Shown here in pieces: positions 16,554 to 25,734 of a stretch of 64,000 nucleotides of DNA (its first letter is position 1; every line of letters begins with the position of its first letter). Below the pieces are notes generated by a model, which saw nothing but the letters and a program-made list of their open reading frames with translations, was not told the DNA's origin and searched no databases. This DNA is from Candidatus Obscuribacter sp. GTDB taxonomy: Bacteria > Cyanobacteriota > Vampirovibrionia > Obscuribacterales > Obscuribacteraceae. The stretch covers positions 1,054,001-1,118,000 of the forward strand of contig JADJQZ010000001.1 of the NCBI GenBank assembly GCA_016712465.1, in the 5' to 3' direction. The position numbers and the translations under genes were made by a program.

Positions 16554-18119
16554 TTATTTGGTAAGCTGTGGCGAGCTTTTGGGGATAAAGACGTCCTGGG
16601 CTTCGCAGTTGCCGTTGATTTGCCCAAGCAGGCTGTAATTTTCCGTTATGGCGTCGGTGATGGAGCGGCTCCACTGCCTGGCCGACCTGGTACCGTCCAT
16701 CTCTTTGTGGTTGATGACAATGGCGGCGTACTGGCGCCCTTGCACTTTCTTGAGCATGTCGGCGGCCTGTGGTCCATCCAGTCCAAGCACCTGTATAAAG
16801 GTGGTGATGTCTACTGGCTCGGCGGTGGCCCCGTATAAGATGTTGTAGCCGGCGTCTTCGCACAGCACCGGTTTGCCTTTTACTAGGGTTCTAAATTCTT
16901 CCACATTGACGGGGTTGCTTAAGCTCAAGACTTTGCCCTGGGGCCCCTGAGCGAATTGTGCAAAGCCAAGAAAGACAATGATCAGGCTTGACAAGATGAG
17001 GGTGGTGCCCGTAAGAAAAGCAAAGAAAATTGGTGGATCGGAATTTTCTTCCAGTTTTGCGCGGCCGCTGTCCAGGGCGCTGGCAATAAGGAGGGGCAGG
17101 GGCAGGAGCGTCACCAGAAAGTGGTTGACGTTGGAATAAGCGGTGCCGGCTGTATAGAAGGTCACTGGAATGGTAGTGGCAAGCATGAGCAAGGCCAGTC
17201 TCAGGTTGTCTTCCTGACCCAAGCGAAGTTTGCCTTTTAGAAGGAGTGCTACTGCCGCAAATCCCGCCAGCAAAAATTTTGGTATATCGCTAGCCATAAG
17301 AGCCAGTCGCTCAAAAAGATAGCGCCACTCAAAGGGCATGTGAGAGGCAAAACGCATGTGTGCCAGAAAACCGCCCTGGGTGACAACTTGCATGGCCAGT
17401 ATGCTTGACACAAGAAAGAGCAGGTAAGATCCGGAGAAGAGAAGCAGGTTCTTGAATTTCCGCCGACAAACCAAATCCAGGGCCAGTGCCGGGACAAAGA
17501 GGGCGGACGGTTGTTTGGTCATGGTGGCAAGCATGAGGGCGGCTGCGCTCAAGATGAGGCTTCCAGGCTTGTTGTTTTTACAGGCGGCACCGTAGAGGAA
17601 GAGCCCCAGGCAGGTAAGGGCAATGGAGAGGGCGTCCACTCTGCCTTTCGCCGACCAGAGCCAGATGGCCATGAAGCTCATCAAGAGGCAACTGCCGCTG
17701 CCGGAAGCAAGTCGACTGAGGTTGAGACTGCGTAAAAAGGCATAATAGAAGCCTGCCGTGGCCAGGCTTGCCACCATGGAAATGAGGCGAGGCATCAAAT
17801 AGGAAGGCTCACCGTGCAAGAACAGGGAAGCGATATAGAAGTAGACCGGTGGATAGATTAGTACTGCATAGGGGCTCTGGCTGAGGCTTTCGAGTGGATA
17901 GGGGTTGAGCCCGTGGGCGATGCGATAGGCACCCCAGAGGCAGGGCCCTTCGTACTCTATGGCTTGACCCTGTTTGAAGGCATAGCTGAAGAAAAGCCAG
18001 TAAGCAAGAGACACCACCAGGCAAGAGAAGATCAACATCGCCTTGAAGACAAGGTTTGTTCGGCCGGGGCTGGGCTTTTTAAAACCGTCTAGATTTTCTG
18101 ACCGCGCTTCAGAATCCAA
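16554..18119 (-). CDS. Multi-pass membrane glycosyltransferase (GT-C type)
   Basis: 521 residues starting at TTG 18119, supported by AAGGAG 6 bp upstream. The start lies inside the end of the SDR gene (31-bp overlap), implying coupling. About ten membrane helices. The first extracytoplasmic loop contains YEGPCLWGAYRIAHGLNPYP and AVLIYPPVYFYIAS, the layout of polyprenyl-phosphate-sugar-dependent glycosyltransferases (families 39/87, DUF2029-like). A soluble periplasmic domain follows the last helix (NVEEFRTLVKGKPVLCEDAGYNILYG). It probably transfers a sugar or sugar-like unit to a lipid at the outer face of the inner membrane, completing the operon's product. Confidence 0.75.
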   Translation of the reverse strand: MDSEARSENLDGFKKPSPGRTNLVFKAMLIFSCLVVSLAYWLFFSYAFKQGQAIEYEGPCLWGAYRIAHGLNPYPLESLSQSPYAVLIYPPVYFYIASLFLHGEPSYLMPRLISMVASLATAGFYYAFLRSLNLSRLASGSGSCLLMSFMAIWLWSAKGRVDALSIALTCLGLFLYGAACKNNKPGSLILSAAALMLATMTKQPSALFVPALALDLVCRRKFKNLLLFSGSYLLFLVSSILAMQVVTQGGFLAHMRFASHMPFEWRYLFERLALMASDIPKFLLAGFAAVALLLKGKLRLGQEDNLRLALLMLATTIPVTFYTAGTAYSNVNHFLVTLLPLPLLIASALDSGRAKLEENSDPPIFFAFLTGTTLILSSLIIVFLGFAQFAQGPQGKVLSLSNPVNVEEFRTLVKGKPVLCEDAGYNILYGATAEPVDITTFIQVLGLDGPQAADMLKKVQGRQYAAIVINHKEMDGTRSARQWSRSITDAITENYSLLGQINGNCEAQDVFIPKSSPQLTK

Positions 18120-19162
18120 TCTATACTCCTTCGCATACCCTCTTCCAGAGCCACCGTGGGTTTGTAGCCCAACTCCTGCTCGGCCCGCTTTATGGAACAG
18201 GCAATGTTTTTATTCATTTCCGAAAGCACGTGAAATTTCTGATGGTACAGTCCGGCCCCTTGCAGTCCGGCATCGACCATGAGAGCCACTTCCGATGCCA
18301 GATCAGGTAAGCGCATGCGGCTGCCCCGGCAAGCGATGTTGAAGTCTTTGCTCAATACCTTCTCAATGGTATCTACGATTTGATTCATCGTATAGGGCTC
18401 CTGGTCGGCGATCCAGTAGGTGCGACCGGCGGCGCCTGCCACTCGCTCGCAGAGCATGAGGCCCTGGCAGATATTGTCTACGTAGGCCATGGAGCGAAGA
18501 TTGTTGCCGCTTCCCACTATGGGCGCCTTGCCGTCTTTGATCATGGTGAAGAAGAGTGTCTGCCGGGGCGGCTGTCCGGTGCCGTAAAACCATGGCGGGC
18601 GAATTATGACCGTCTCAATTTTGCCGGCGGCGGCATTGACCAGGTCTTCCGCCAGCTTTTTGCTTTTGCCGTAATTCATGTAAGGGTTATAGGGGCTGCT
18701 CTCATCAAAGATAGTCTGACCGGCCCTGGCTACGCCGATTGGTGAATTTGATGAAACGTGAATGAAGCGTTTGACACCGGCTTGCACGGCTCTTTCCAGC
18801 ATGCGACGGGTGCCTTCCACGTTCACTTCATAAAATTCCTTCACGCCTCTTGTGGGGTGAATCACTCCGGCTACGTGAAAAACCGTGGCGCCTTCCGCAT
18901 CTTTGAAGAGCCTGTTGAGACCATTTTCGTTATTATCTTCTTTGGCCAGGTCGCCTCTTACCACTTCCAGGGTGGCGCCCTGACCGGAGAATTGCTTTTC
19001 CATCTCCGCCGTATCGGCTGCCGGCAGGGCCAGGGCTCGCACCAAACGTGGTGCGGGACTTTCCAGTCCCTTAACTTCGGGCAGCCCGCTGATCAGGCTC
19101 TCTACAAGCTTGCTGCCCAGCCAGCCGGGTACGCCGGTGACCAGGGCCGGTTTTTCACTCAT
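18089..19162 (-). CDS. NAD-dependent epimerase/dehydratase (extended SDR, 3-beta-HSD-like)
   Basis: 357 residues; ATG 19162 has GGGGAGG about 6 bp upstream. A Rossmann motif TGVPGWLG (residues 9-16) replaces the usual TGxxGxxG spacing with the same Gly pattern. RFIHVSSNSPIG supplies the Ser, and MNYGKSKKLAED the catalytic Tyr-x3-Lys. IIRPPWFYGTG and VDNICQGLMLCE are family-typical. It oxidises or reduces a hydroxyl of a sugar or lipid alcohol with NAD(P). It lies 12 bp after the GMC oxidoreductase and overlaps the glycosyltransferase, so the four genes form one operon. Confidence 0.88.
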   Translation of the reverse strand: MSEKPALVTGVPGWLGSKLVESLISGLPEVKGLESPAPRLVRALALPAADTAEMEKQFSGQGATLEVVRGDLAKEDNNENGLNRLFKDAEGATVFHVAGVIHPTRGVKEFYEVNVEGTRRMLERAVQAGVKRFIHVSSNSPIGVARAGQTIFDESSPYNPYMNYGKSKKLAEDLVNAAAGKIETVIIRPPWFYGTGQPPRQTLFFTMIKDGKAPIVGSGNNLRSMAYVDNICQGLMLCERVAGAAGRTYWIADQEPYTMNQIVDTIEKVLSKDFNIACRGSRMRLPDLASEVALMVDAGLQGAGLYHQKFHVLSEMNKNIACSIKRAEQELGYKPTVALEEGMRRSIDWILKRGQKI

Positions 19163-19174
19163 CGATTCCTCCCC

Positions 19175-20662
19175 TTACGTTCCCTGTTGGTTATGTGTTT
19201 CTGCAAAGTGCAGAGCATTGCGTCTGGCGATGGCCATAATTGTTCCCTGAGGATTGATGCCGGGAGAATCAGGCAGCATACTGGCATCGGACAAATAGAG
19301 GTTCTTGAGACCATGCACTTTGCCGAAAGAATCGGCCGCGCAGCGTTCCGGTCTTTCGCCTATGGGGCAGGTGGAGAAGCCATGCACAGTGGTGAGGCTG
19401 AGGCTGGAGCGCGGCAGGCTTTCATCCAGCCAGCGCACGGCGTTTAGTTCGGAGGTGATTTTGGGTAGCCCGAAGACGCAGGGATAGACCTCGCGGGCAC
19501 CAGCCGCCAGAAGCAAGGTGGAGAGTCTGGCCAGCCCCTGGCTGAGGTGTCTTATGTCTACGTCCGAGAGTTCATACTTGAGTGTCGCTTCTCCGTCACC
19601 GGTGAGCGAGGCTCGGACGGTACCGGCGCCGGTGCCGCGCACGCCTACATAGTAACTGGCCATGCGTCGGTAATTCTTGATGACATCACTGGTGGTGAGC
19701 CAGTTGTCGGCCAGATTAATGGCCAGGTGTCCGACTGAGAAGAAGGAACCGCCCAGGGAAATATCGGGCCAGAACTCCTTCACTTGCAGAAGAGGCATGA
19801 CGCTTTTGTGTGCATCGATGTCTTCGTCGAAGACGGCGCTCACTTTCAGCATGGGGTGAATTTGGAAAGTGTCGCCGATATGTTCTTTGATACCGCTCTT
19901 GCGCAGCAGTGCCGGAGTCTGTGTGGGGCCGGCGCAAACAAAAACGTAGTCGGCGTCGATGCGCACCAGGTCGGAGGAGCCGTCCGGTTTGGTTATGTCG
20001 GCCAGTACGCCGGTTACTTTGTTGCCGTGTTTGATTATGAGCTTGGCGCGGGCGCCGGTGATGAACCGGGCCCCCAGGCTTTCCGCTTCCGGAACAAGTT
20101 TAACGCTCATGCCTTGTTTGGCGCCCTTGGGGCAGCCGGCGGCGCAGGCATTGGTATTGACGCAGCCGGAGGCTGCCCTGCGCACTTCCTGGGCCGACCA
20201 TTGCATGGCTTCGATGCCCCGTTGGAAGACCTGGGTAGACTTGGGCCAGTCACCGTTTCTGTCCTGCACCCGTAGCTTGTCTTCGGCCCAGGCGAAATGT
20301 CCGTCCAGGGCTTCCAGGCTGAAATCTTGCAAGCCAAAGCGCGCCTGCCAGCGCAGCAGAAACTCCGGTGGCAGCCGGTGCCAGAAGCCGCTGTTGATCT
20401 CGGTGCTGCCTCCCAGGCAGCGACCCTCCACGTAACCGATGGGCACCGAGCCCATGATGGGCATCATGCCGCGGTTGCGGTAGAGCTGGTTCATAGCTTT
20501 GGTAGGAGCTTGTCCGTAGCTCGTGAGGGGATGGCGGGCTCCTTCTTCCAGTACGACTACATCGAAACCGGCTTCCGCCAGAGTAATGGCCGTAGTGGTA
20601 CCGCCGGCGCCACTGCCGATGATGAGAACCTGTCCCCGCTCTTTCTTTTCAATCTGGCTCAT
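19175..20662 (-). CDS. GMC-family FAD oxidoreductase (long-chain alcohol/sterol oxidase-like)
   Basis: 495 residues. FAD-binding VLIIGSGAGGTTTAITLAEAGFDVVVLEEG at the N-terminus, GRCLGGSTEINSGFWHRLP (GMC signature 1 region), and a Cys-rich ASGCVNTNACAAGCPKGAKQ segment seen in membrane-associated alcohol and fatty-alcohol oxidases. TTVHGFSTCPIG carries the active-site His, and SPGINPQGTIMAIA closes the FAD site. It oxidises a hydroxyl of a large hydrophobic substrate. Its start abuts the stop of the flippase-like gene (TAAATG). That upstream protein ends in a domain resembling the small partner of GMC enzymes. No signal peptide. Confidence 0.9.
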   Translation of the reverse strand: MSQIEKKERGQVLIIGSGAGGTTTAITLAEAGFDVVVLEEGARHPLTSYGQAPTKAMNQLYRNRGMMPIMGSVPIGYVEGRCLGGSTEINSGFWHRLPPEFLLRWQARFGLQDFSLEALDGHFAWAEDKLRVQDRNGDWPKSTQVFQRGIEAMQWSAQEVRRAASGCVNTNACAAGCPKGAKQGMSVKLVPEAESLGARFITGARAKLIIKHGNKVTGVLADITKPDGSSDLVRIDADYVFVCAGPTQTPALLRKSGIKEHIGDTFQIHPMLKVSAVFDEDIDAHKSVMPLLQVKEFWPDISLGGSFFSVGHLAINLADNWLTTSDVIKNYRRMASYYVGVRGTGAGTVRASLTGDGEATLKYELSDVDIRHLSQGLARLSTLLLAAGAREVYPCVFGLPKITSELNAVRWLDESLPRSSLSLTTVHGFSTCPIGERPERCAADSFGKVHGLKNLYLSDASMLPDSPGINPQGTIMAIARRNALHFAETHNQQGT

Positions 20663-22300
20663 TTAGGTGGTTGCCTCGCTTTTTTCCACCGCTATCGCAC
20701 CTTCCTCGGTAGCTTTCAGTGGCGGGGTCGCACAGGCGCCTGTCGCTTTTTCAAGGGCTGTCTGTACGGCTTCATTTTCGAAGAAGGCCAGAAGGGCGAG
20801 GCTGCGCAGGGGCTTGAAGAGTTTGCGGGTCAGTGAGACCTTGCCGTAAGACCAGGCGTTGACCATGGCCGAGCGCCTTTTGAGGCTGAGATTTTCAAAA
20901 GTATTGAAGCTTATCAATGCCGCTAAAACTCTAAAGCCGATGGTGCCAATCTTGAGCATACCTGCCAGTTTTGGCGGCAGACTTGAAATCTCCCGGCAGA
21001 GAAAATCTGTGGCATCTTCAAGAGCCCGGGCTCTCTCCTCTTCAGCGAGGGACAGTTGATGCTCTTCCGCCGGCAAGACCATAGCCTCCGTCAGGCTCCT
21101 CCAGAAGGGAGTTTTCTTGAAGCAGAGAACCTCATTTTTCACCACCGGTGTAGAGGTGATGAGAGCGAAGTTATGGGCTTGTGCTTCCAGTTCTTGCAGT
21201 GGCAGTGGTTTCGCTTCCCAGGCCAGAGCGGCGGTTGTGCCTAACTCCATGCCGTAGCGGGCCATGGCAATGACACCCCAGATGGTGACGGTGGCGTAGA
21301 AGATGAGGTGCACCACTACCGCATAGGAGATGGCTGTAGAGGGGTCGACCATGTTGACCGAGACCGGCATGATTACTCTCAGTACATCTGCCGGTAGAAA
21401 GGGCGTGAGCATGCCGGCGCCCTGCTGGCTTGTCACTGCCTGTAGTGCTTCCGAGCAACAACGGTGGTAGACGGCCAGATAGCCCGGCGTGGACGGCACC
21501 AGGATGCCCAGATTGGTGAAAGACATGACGGCGAGCGCCTTTACGGGGCTGAACAGCATCAGGAAGCAGGGCATAACAAGGGCAAACATGAGCCCTTCTA
21601 CACCCCAGATGAGAAAACTGAGGAAGAGCACTACCATGGCCGAGCCGGCGTCACGCAGGCAGCTGAAGCCTCTTGTGACCTGGGTGGTGATAGCCAGCGC
21701 CTTGTGGTGCAGTTTGCGCCCAAATGGATGGCTTAACTGGGAGATGAGCGAGAGGGACATTTGCGGGAACAGGGCCAGCATCATTACACAGGGAATGACC
21801 ATGGCGAAGGCCAGGGCGGCAATCTGTGAGGCATTGCGCATCCAGTCCTGGGTGGGTGTGATGAAGCTGGCAATGACGAAGAGTGACAAGATGGTAAGCC
21901 CGTCCAGTAATCTCTCTAGAAAGGTGACCGTGAGAGAGAGGGCGTAGGGCAGACCGGTTCGCTCGGCCAGCATACCGGCGCGGGCGAATTCTCCCAGGCG
22001 TGCGGGCAAAATATTGTTGACGGCGTAGCCCACCGCAATAATATTACTGGCGGTGGCCACGGTTAGATTGGCTTCGTTGCCTACGAGTTGCTGCAATCTC
22101 AGGCCTCTGAGCAGCATTCCCACCATGTAAGTGAAGACGGCCAGGGGCACCCAGGGCAACCAGACGGCGCTTTTGAAGGCATTGGTTACTACTTCCCATT
22201 TGATGGTGCGCCCGGTCATGACAAGCAGGAAAACGCTTATGGCAAGTCCGGCAAATACAATGGCGCCGCGACTTTTAATAATCTTGAGGGTGGAGTTCAT
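20663..22300 (-). CDS. Lysylphosphatidylglycerol-synthase-like flippase fused to a GMC partner domain
   Basis: 545 residues. Residues 1-340 hold about eight membrane helices and the UPF0104/LPG-synthase transmembrane signature (NNILPARLGEFARAGMLAERTGLPYALSLTVTFLERLLDG). Residues about 385-520 are soluble and helical (ALEDATDFLCREISSLPPKLAGMLKIGTIGFRVLAAL, FENLSLKRRSAMVNAW, KPLRSLALLAFFENEAVQ). This pattern resembles the N-terminal accessory region or gluconate-2-dehydrogenase-subunit-3-like partner of GMC oxidoreductases. The GMC gene follows directly. The fusion suggests that lipid movement and oxidation are physically coupled at the inner membrane. The membrane part is well supported; the partner assignment is from pattern memory. 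Confidence 0.75.
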   Translation of the reverse strand: MNSTLKIIKSRGAIVFAGLAISVFLLVMTGRTIKWEVVTNAFKSAVWLPWVPLAVFTYMVGMLLRGLRLQQLVGNEANLTVATASNIIAVGYAVNNILPARLGEFARAGMLAERTGLPYALSLTVTFLERLLDGLTILSLFVIASFITPTQDWMRNASQIAALAFAMVIPCVMMLALFPQMSLSLISQLSHPFGRKLHHKALAITTQVTRGFSCLRDAGSAMVVLFLSFLIWGVEGLMFALVMPCFLMLFSPVKALAVMSFTNLGILVPSTPGYLAVYHRCCSEALQAVTSQQGAGMLTPFLPADVLRVIMPVSVNMVDPSTAISYAVVVHLIFYATVTIWGVIAMARYGMELGTTAALAWEAKPLPLQELEAQAHNFALITSTPVVKNEVLCFKKTPFWRSLTEAMVLPAEEHQLSLAEEERARALEDATDFLCREISSLPPKLAGMLKIGTIGFRVLAALISFNTFENLSLKRRSAMVNAWSYGKVSLTRKLFKPLRSLALLAFFENEAVQTALEKATGACATPPLKATEEGAIAVEKSEATT

Positions 22301-22453
22301 TCAGCTTCCTGTCAAGTCAGGTAAGATCTTCCCTGGCAACCACTATTTAACTCTCTTGAAAAGCAATATTGGAACTATTTCTTATTACTTACCGCCCCTG
22401 CTTCATACCCTACTGTGTGGTGAGTGCCGAGATCATGAGGAAGAAAGCTACTA

Positions 22454-24019
22454 ATGGATAATTCTTCGGACCAGGTCCGCGCCATAGACGAGTCGTCTCT
22501 CAGGCAATATTTCCGGCGGGTCCTTGAGGTCAGTCCCGGGAGCGGACGCAAGCAAATCCGCCAGTCTCGCGATCGTATTTCCGGTCGGTTGCGAGAGCGT
22601 CTTTTGCTTGCCCAGGGGGAGGAGCGGGAACGCCTGGAGCGGGCCATGGTTCTGGTCAACACGGCTTTCGATTGTCTCTCCAATAATGAGCGCTTTACCG
22701 ATTATTTCAACAGAGTCAATTCCGGCGAAATTGATGTTTTTACTCCCCAGGAAATGCCGCCGGAATTGGGGCCGCCCATCAAGCCTCCGCCCCGCAAGCA
22801 GGCAGAGCGCAGGCAGGCTCAAACGGTGGAGCGCATGGAGCGCATCGCTTCGCTCATAGCAGATGCCGTGCGCAGTGCCGGTGCCGAAGAAGCCCATCGG
22901 CAGACCAAGACCGACGGCAAACTGCCCAACGCCGATGTCTTTTATGAAACCATTTACGATGTGGCTAGAAACGCCGGACGCCGCGTCAAGAAAGAAGAGC
23001 TGGCGGATGCCGAGAAGTCCGGCAAATATAACATTGATGATGAGTGCATCAATGAATTGGATGCAGTTATTGAGGACACGGCGGAGATAGTCGCCCATAA
23101 GGAATACGATCGACTGGAGTCCATGGCGGCGCAATTGCCGCCGACTCAGGCTAAGAACAAAGTGACGGCCTTGATTCTGGCCGGCTTGATTCTCTTCCTG
23201 GTGGGCTTTTACGGCTGGTATGCCATGACCCAGGGACCGGTCATGGTGCAGAAGGCAGGCAGCGGCTCCGCTAATCCCGGGCAGATTATGCCGAACAGTT
23301 ATGACTCTACTCAGACTGAGGTCATGTTCGACCCCGGATACTCTGTACCTCCGCTGAAAGAACTTTCCGTCATTGACAAGCTAATCTCCACGGCTGGTTT
23401 TGCCGGATTGTGCGGACCGCCCAGCGACCCGTCCAAGGCTGGTGCCTCGGCTTTTCAAAGTGGTCTCAAAAGTGCCATGGCCGGTAATGTGAACGAAGCT
23501 ATCAGTTATTTCTTTGAGTCGGCCAAGTTTGATGATTGCAAGGCGGAAGCTCTCTATTGCATAGGTGTTTTGCAGGCTCAGTCCGGTCGTTTCGATGAGG
23601 CCATCGATGCCTATTCCAAGTCGTTGATCAAGAATCCCGCCTTCTCGCAGGCCTATTACAACCGCGCCCTTTGCCATCATGTGCTGGCTAATTCCCTCTT
23701 GCGCGCTGCCGATAACGAGTTGAAGGAGAAGTGTTCCAGGCACCTGCAGTCGGCAGTGAAGAACTACGGGTTGGCCCTTCGCGTTGATCCCCGTCTCAGT
23801 CAATGTCTCTATAACCGGGCCTGGACTTATTATTTGCTTGGCCGAAACGGTGATGCCATAAACGATCTGGATGCCGCGGCAAAAATTAGCTCCATGCTCA
23901 CGGCGGCTGAGTACAATCGCAATTTGATTATCAACGCGCTCAATCCCGGCGCCAATGTGCCGGTTGCTGCCGTCGCGCCGGCGCCGCCTGTGGGACCGGT
24001 GGGACCGCCCGGGCCTTGA
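22454..24019 (+). CDS. Membrane-anchored TPR protein with J-like N-terminus
   Basis: 521 residues. The N-terminus (LRQYFRRVLEVSPGSGRKQIRQSRDRISGRLRERL) has the layout of a degenerate DnaJ-like helical domain, without an HPD motif. A charged linker is followed by one membrane helix (VTALILAGLILFLVGFYGWYAM, about 236-257). Residues about 330-500 contain TPR units (EALYCIGVLQAQSGRFDEAIDAYSKSLIKNPAFSQAYYNRA; LSQCLYNRAWTYYLLGRNGDAINDLDAAAKI). The C-terminus is Pro/Gly-rich. Transcribed divergently from the flippase operon. Likely an envelope scaffold; partner unknown. Confidence 0.75.
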   Translation: MDNSSDQVRAIDESSLRQYFRRVLEVSPGSGRKQIRQSRDRISGRLRERLLLAQGEERERLERAMVLVNTAFDCLSNNERFTDYFNRVNSGEIDVFTPQEMPPELGPPIKPPPRKQAERRQAQTVERMERIASLIADAVRSAGAEEAHRQTKTDGKLPNADVFYETIYDVARNAGRRVKKEELADAEKSGKYNIDDECINELDAVIEDTAEIVAHKEYDRLESMAAQLPPTQAKNKVTALILAGLILFLVGFYGWYAMTQGPVMVQKAGSGSANPGQIMPNSYDSTQTEVMFDPGYSVPPLKELSVIDKLISTAGFAGLCGPPSDPSKAGASAFQSGLKSAMAGNVNEAISYFFESAKFDDCKAEALYCIGVLQAQSGRFDEAIDAYSKSLIKNPAFSQAYYNRALCHHVLANSLLRAADNELKEKCSRHLQSAVKNYGLALRVDPRLSQCLYNRAWTYYLLGRNGDAINDLDAAAKISSMLTAAEYNRNLIINALNPGANVPVAAVAPAPPVGPVGPPGP

Positions 24020-24027
24020 GTGCTTTC

Positions 24028-24492
24028 CTAGAGCGGGCAATCACCGCAGGCGGTATCAGTTGCTCTGGGCGTGAGCGGTACGCTGACGCAGTCGGGGCTG
24101 CGTGATTCATTGATAAGCTCCGCCAGAGTGGATTTCGCGAAAGCTTCCTCCACCTGGCGGCTGGCTGTGGAGAGCCTGGCGTGCAGTGGGCAGAGGTTGA
24201 CGCCATGAGACTTGATATCGAGGGGGCAACTTCTAATATGTTTTATTGGGTCCACGGCATTGACTATGTCGAGGATGGAAATTTCCTCTGCTTGTCTGGC
24301 CAGGGTGAAGCCGCCGCCGATGCCGCGCTGTGAGTGCACGAGCTTTGCTTTGGCTAGTTGTTGCATGATCTTGCTCAAGTAACCGCCGGGCACAAGGGTA
24401 ACGGCGGCAATTTCCTGGCCGGTAGCGGCACCCTCTTTCATAGCCAGAAAAACCATAGCTCGAAGTGCGTACTCTGCTGTTTGCGAAATCAT
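24028..24492 (-). CDS. Rrf2-family transcriptional regulator (NsrR-like position)
   Basis: 154 residues. Winged-helix motifs MISQTAEYALRAMVFLA and GGYLSKIMQQLAKAKLVHSQRGIGGGFTLAR are typical of Rrf2. The cluster-binding region reads CPLDIKSHGVNLCPLH, two Cys plus His where NsrR/IscR have three Cys; extra cysteines lie in the tail (CGDCPL). Family members sense NO, Fe-S status or redox. The gene is divergent from the rubredoxin/RIC operon, with a perfect 12-bp inverted repeat between them, so it most likely represses that operon and itself. Confidence 0.88.
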   Translation of the reverse strand: MISQTAEYALRAMVFLAMKEGAATGQEIAAVTLVPGGYLSKIMQQLAKAKLVHSQRGIGGGFTLARQAEEISILDIVNAVDPIKHIRSCPLDIKSHGVNLCPLHARLSTASRQVEEAFAKSTLAELINESRSPDCVSVPLTPRATDTACGDCPL

Positions 24493-24547
24493 TTCCGTTT
24501 TCCTGCTGAGGATTCACTCTAAAGAATTGAGAGTTTCCGTGGTCTGG

Positions 24548-24584
24548 CTGTATATAAAGTGTATTTATCTACCTTTATATACAG
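24548..24584. promoter_or_regulatory. Palindromic operator candidate in the rrf2-rubredoxin intergenic region
   Basis: CTGTATATAAAG (24548-24559) and CTTTATATACAG (24573-24584) are exact reverse complements separated by 13 bp. The site lies 56 bp from the regulator start and about 96 bp from the rubredoxin start. Half-site centres are about 25 bp apart, suggesting two bound dimers or one extended site. AT-rich content could overlap promoter -10 elements. Confidence 0.65.
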
Positions 24585-24680
24585 AATACCATAAAATGGG
24601 GCTTTAGGGGCTTGACGCGGGCCGCCAGAGTGCTATTATGGACATAAAGGTCCAGAAGTTGATTATCGGAGGATAGGACA

Positions 24681-24890
24681 ATGAAATACATATGCACCCT
24701 TTGTAATTATGTTGTGGAAGACAGCCGCAAGCCCATGGCTAATCTGCCGGAGCCGCAGGTGCCTTTCGAGAATCTGCCTGATGATTGGCATTGCCCGGAA
24801 TGCGCTGCCGTAAAGGAGTTTTTCCAGCCCTGTAGCTGTGCCAGTCTGCATTTGTATGAAGCAACAAAAGTAGCGGTTGACGCCGCTTGA
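24681..24890 (+). CDS. Rubredoxin-like protein
   Basis: 69 residues; ATG 24681 has GGAGG upstream (ATCGGAGGATAGGACA). Two Cys pairs, YICTLCNY (residues 5 and 8) and DWHCPECAAVK, match the rubredoxin iron site with nearly standard spacing; the middle is Pro-rich (LPEPQVPFENLPDD). A third small Cys cluster CSC follows. It is an electron carrier, likely delivering electrons to the di-iron repair protein or an NO-handling enzyme. First gene of a three-gene operon. Confidence 0.88.
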   Translation: MKYICTLCNYVVEDSRKPMANLPEPQVPFENLPDDWHCPECAAVKEFFQPCSCASLHLYEATKVAVDAA

Positions 24891-24910
24891 ATGAGGGGAG
24901 GTCGGTAATT

Positions 24911-25699
24911 ATGTGTTGCGAAAAGCAAGAGCCCTGCACTCCGCGCCATCTTGAGACTGCCAGCCGCAGAGAATCTGAATCTCTCGACGAAAAGTCCATC
25001 GGTCTCATGGTGGCGGAAGAACCAAGGCGTGCTGCTGTGTTTGAGAGTTTTGCCATTGACTATTGCTGTGGTGGTAAGCGCACGCTGGCCCAGGCTTGTG
25101 AAAATGCCGGTGTGTCTATAGCGATTGTAAAAAGCGCTATAGAAGAGCTTCCTGATTTGTCGGGCGAGGCTGAACCAAATTGGCTCCAGGCTGATCTTAA
25201 GGAACTGGCTTGCCACATTGAAAACACTCACCATGCCTTCCTCAAAAAGGAATTGCCGCGTCTCAAGTTGCTCTCTGAGAAGGTGGCCGCGGTACATGGC
25301 AGCAAAGATGAGCGCCTCATTAAGGTGCGAGAAGTTTTTGCTGCCTTGAAAGAGGAATTGGAGGAGCATACCTTGAAGGAGGAGCGCGTGCTGTTTCCAT
25401 ATATTTGCGCGCTTGCTTCGGCTCGCGCTCCCATACCGGTGCCCTTCGGCACCGTAGCTAACCCTGTACGTTGTATGGAAGCAGAGCATGATGAAGCTGG
25501 GAATGCTCTCTCTCGGTTACGGGAGTTGACGGATTCCTTTCAAGCACCCGCCTCGGCTTGTGCGAGTTGGACTGCTCTACTAGCTGGTTTTGCCGCCTTA
25601 GAGCAGGACCTGCATCGCCACATCCATAAAGAGAACAGCATTCTCTTCCCTCGGGCTGTGGTGGCGGAGGAAGCCCTGATGCGGAATGCGGTGCATTAG
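24911..25699 (+). CDS. Iron-sulfur cluster repair di-iron protein (RIC/YtfE/ScdA family)
   Basis: 262 residues from ATG 24911, with GGAGG 9 bp upstream; the frame also opens from a TTG at 24887. The N-terminal ScdA_N domain contains FESFAIDYCCGGKRTLAQACENAG (about 45-70). The hemerythrin-like domain shows ligand motifs HIENTHHAFLKKEL, EHTLKEERVLFPYI, MEAEHDEAGNALS and HRHIHKENSILFPRA. The family repairs Fe-S clusters after NO or oxidative damage. Starts 20 bp after the rubredoxin stop. Regulated in all likelihood by the divergent Rrf2 protein. Confidence 0.93.
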   Translation: MCCEKQEPCTPRHLETASRRESESLDEKSIGLMVAEEPRRAAVFESFAIDYCCGGKRTLAQACENAGVSIAIVKSAIEELPDLSGEAEPNWLQADLKELACHIENTHHAFLKKELPRLKLLSEKVAAVHGSKDERLIKVREVFAALKEELEEHTLKEERVLFPYICALASARAPIPVPFGTVANPVRCMEAEHDEAGNALSRLRELTDSFQAPASACASWTALLAGFAALEQDLHRHIHKENSILFPRAVVAEEALMRNAVH

Positions 25700-25734
25700 G
25701 TTGGTTTTGAAAATTAAGTAAAGTGAGGTGTGCC

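Noticed and set aside
18758..19447. 229-codon plus-strand frame across the SDR/GMC junction
   Set aside because: Antisense to two clear genes and spans their junction.
22451..23134. 227-codon minus-strand frame opposite the TPR membrane protein
   Set aside because: No ribosome binding site or motif; the plus-strand gene has a membrane helix and TPR units.
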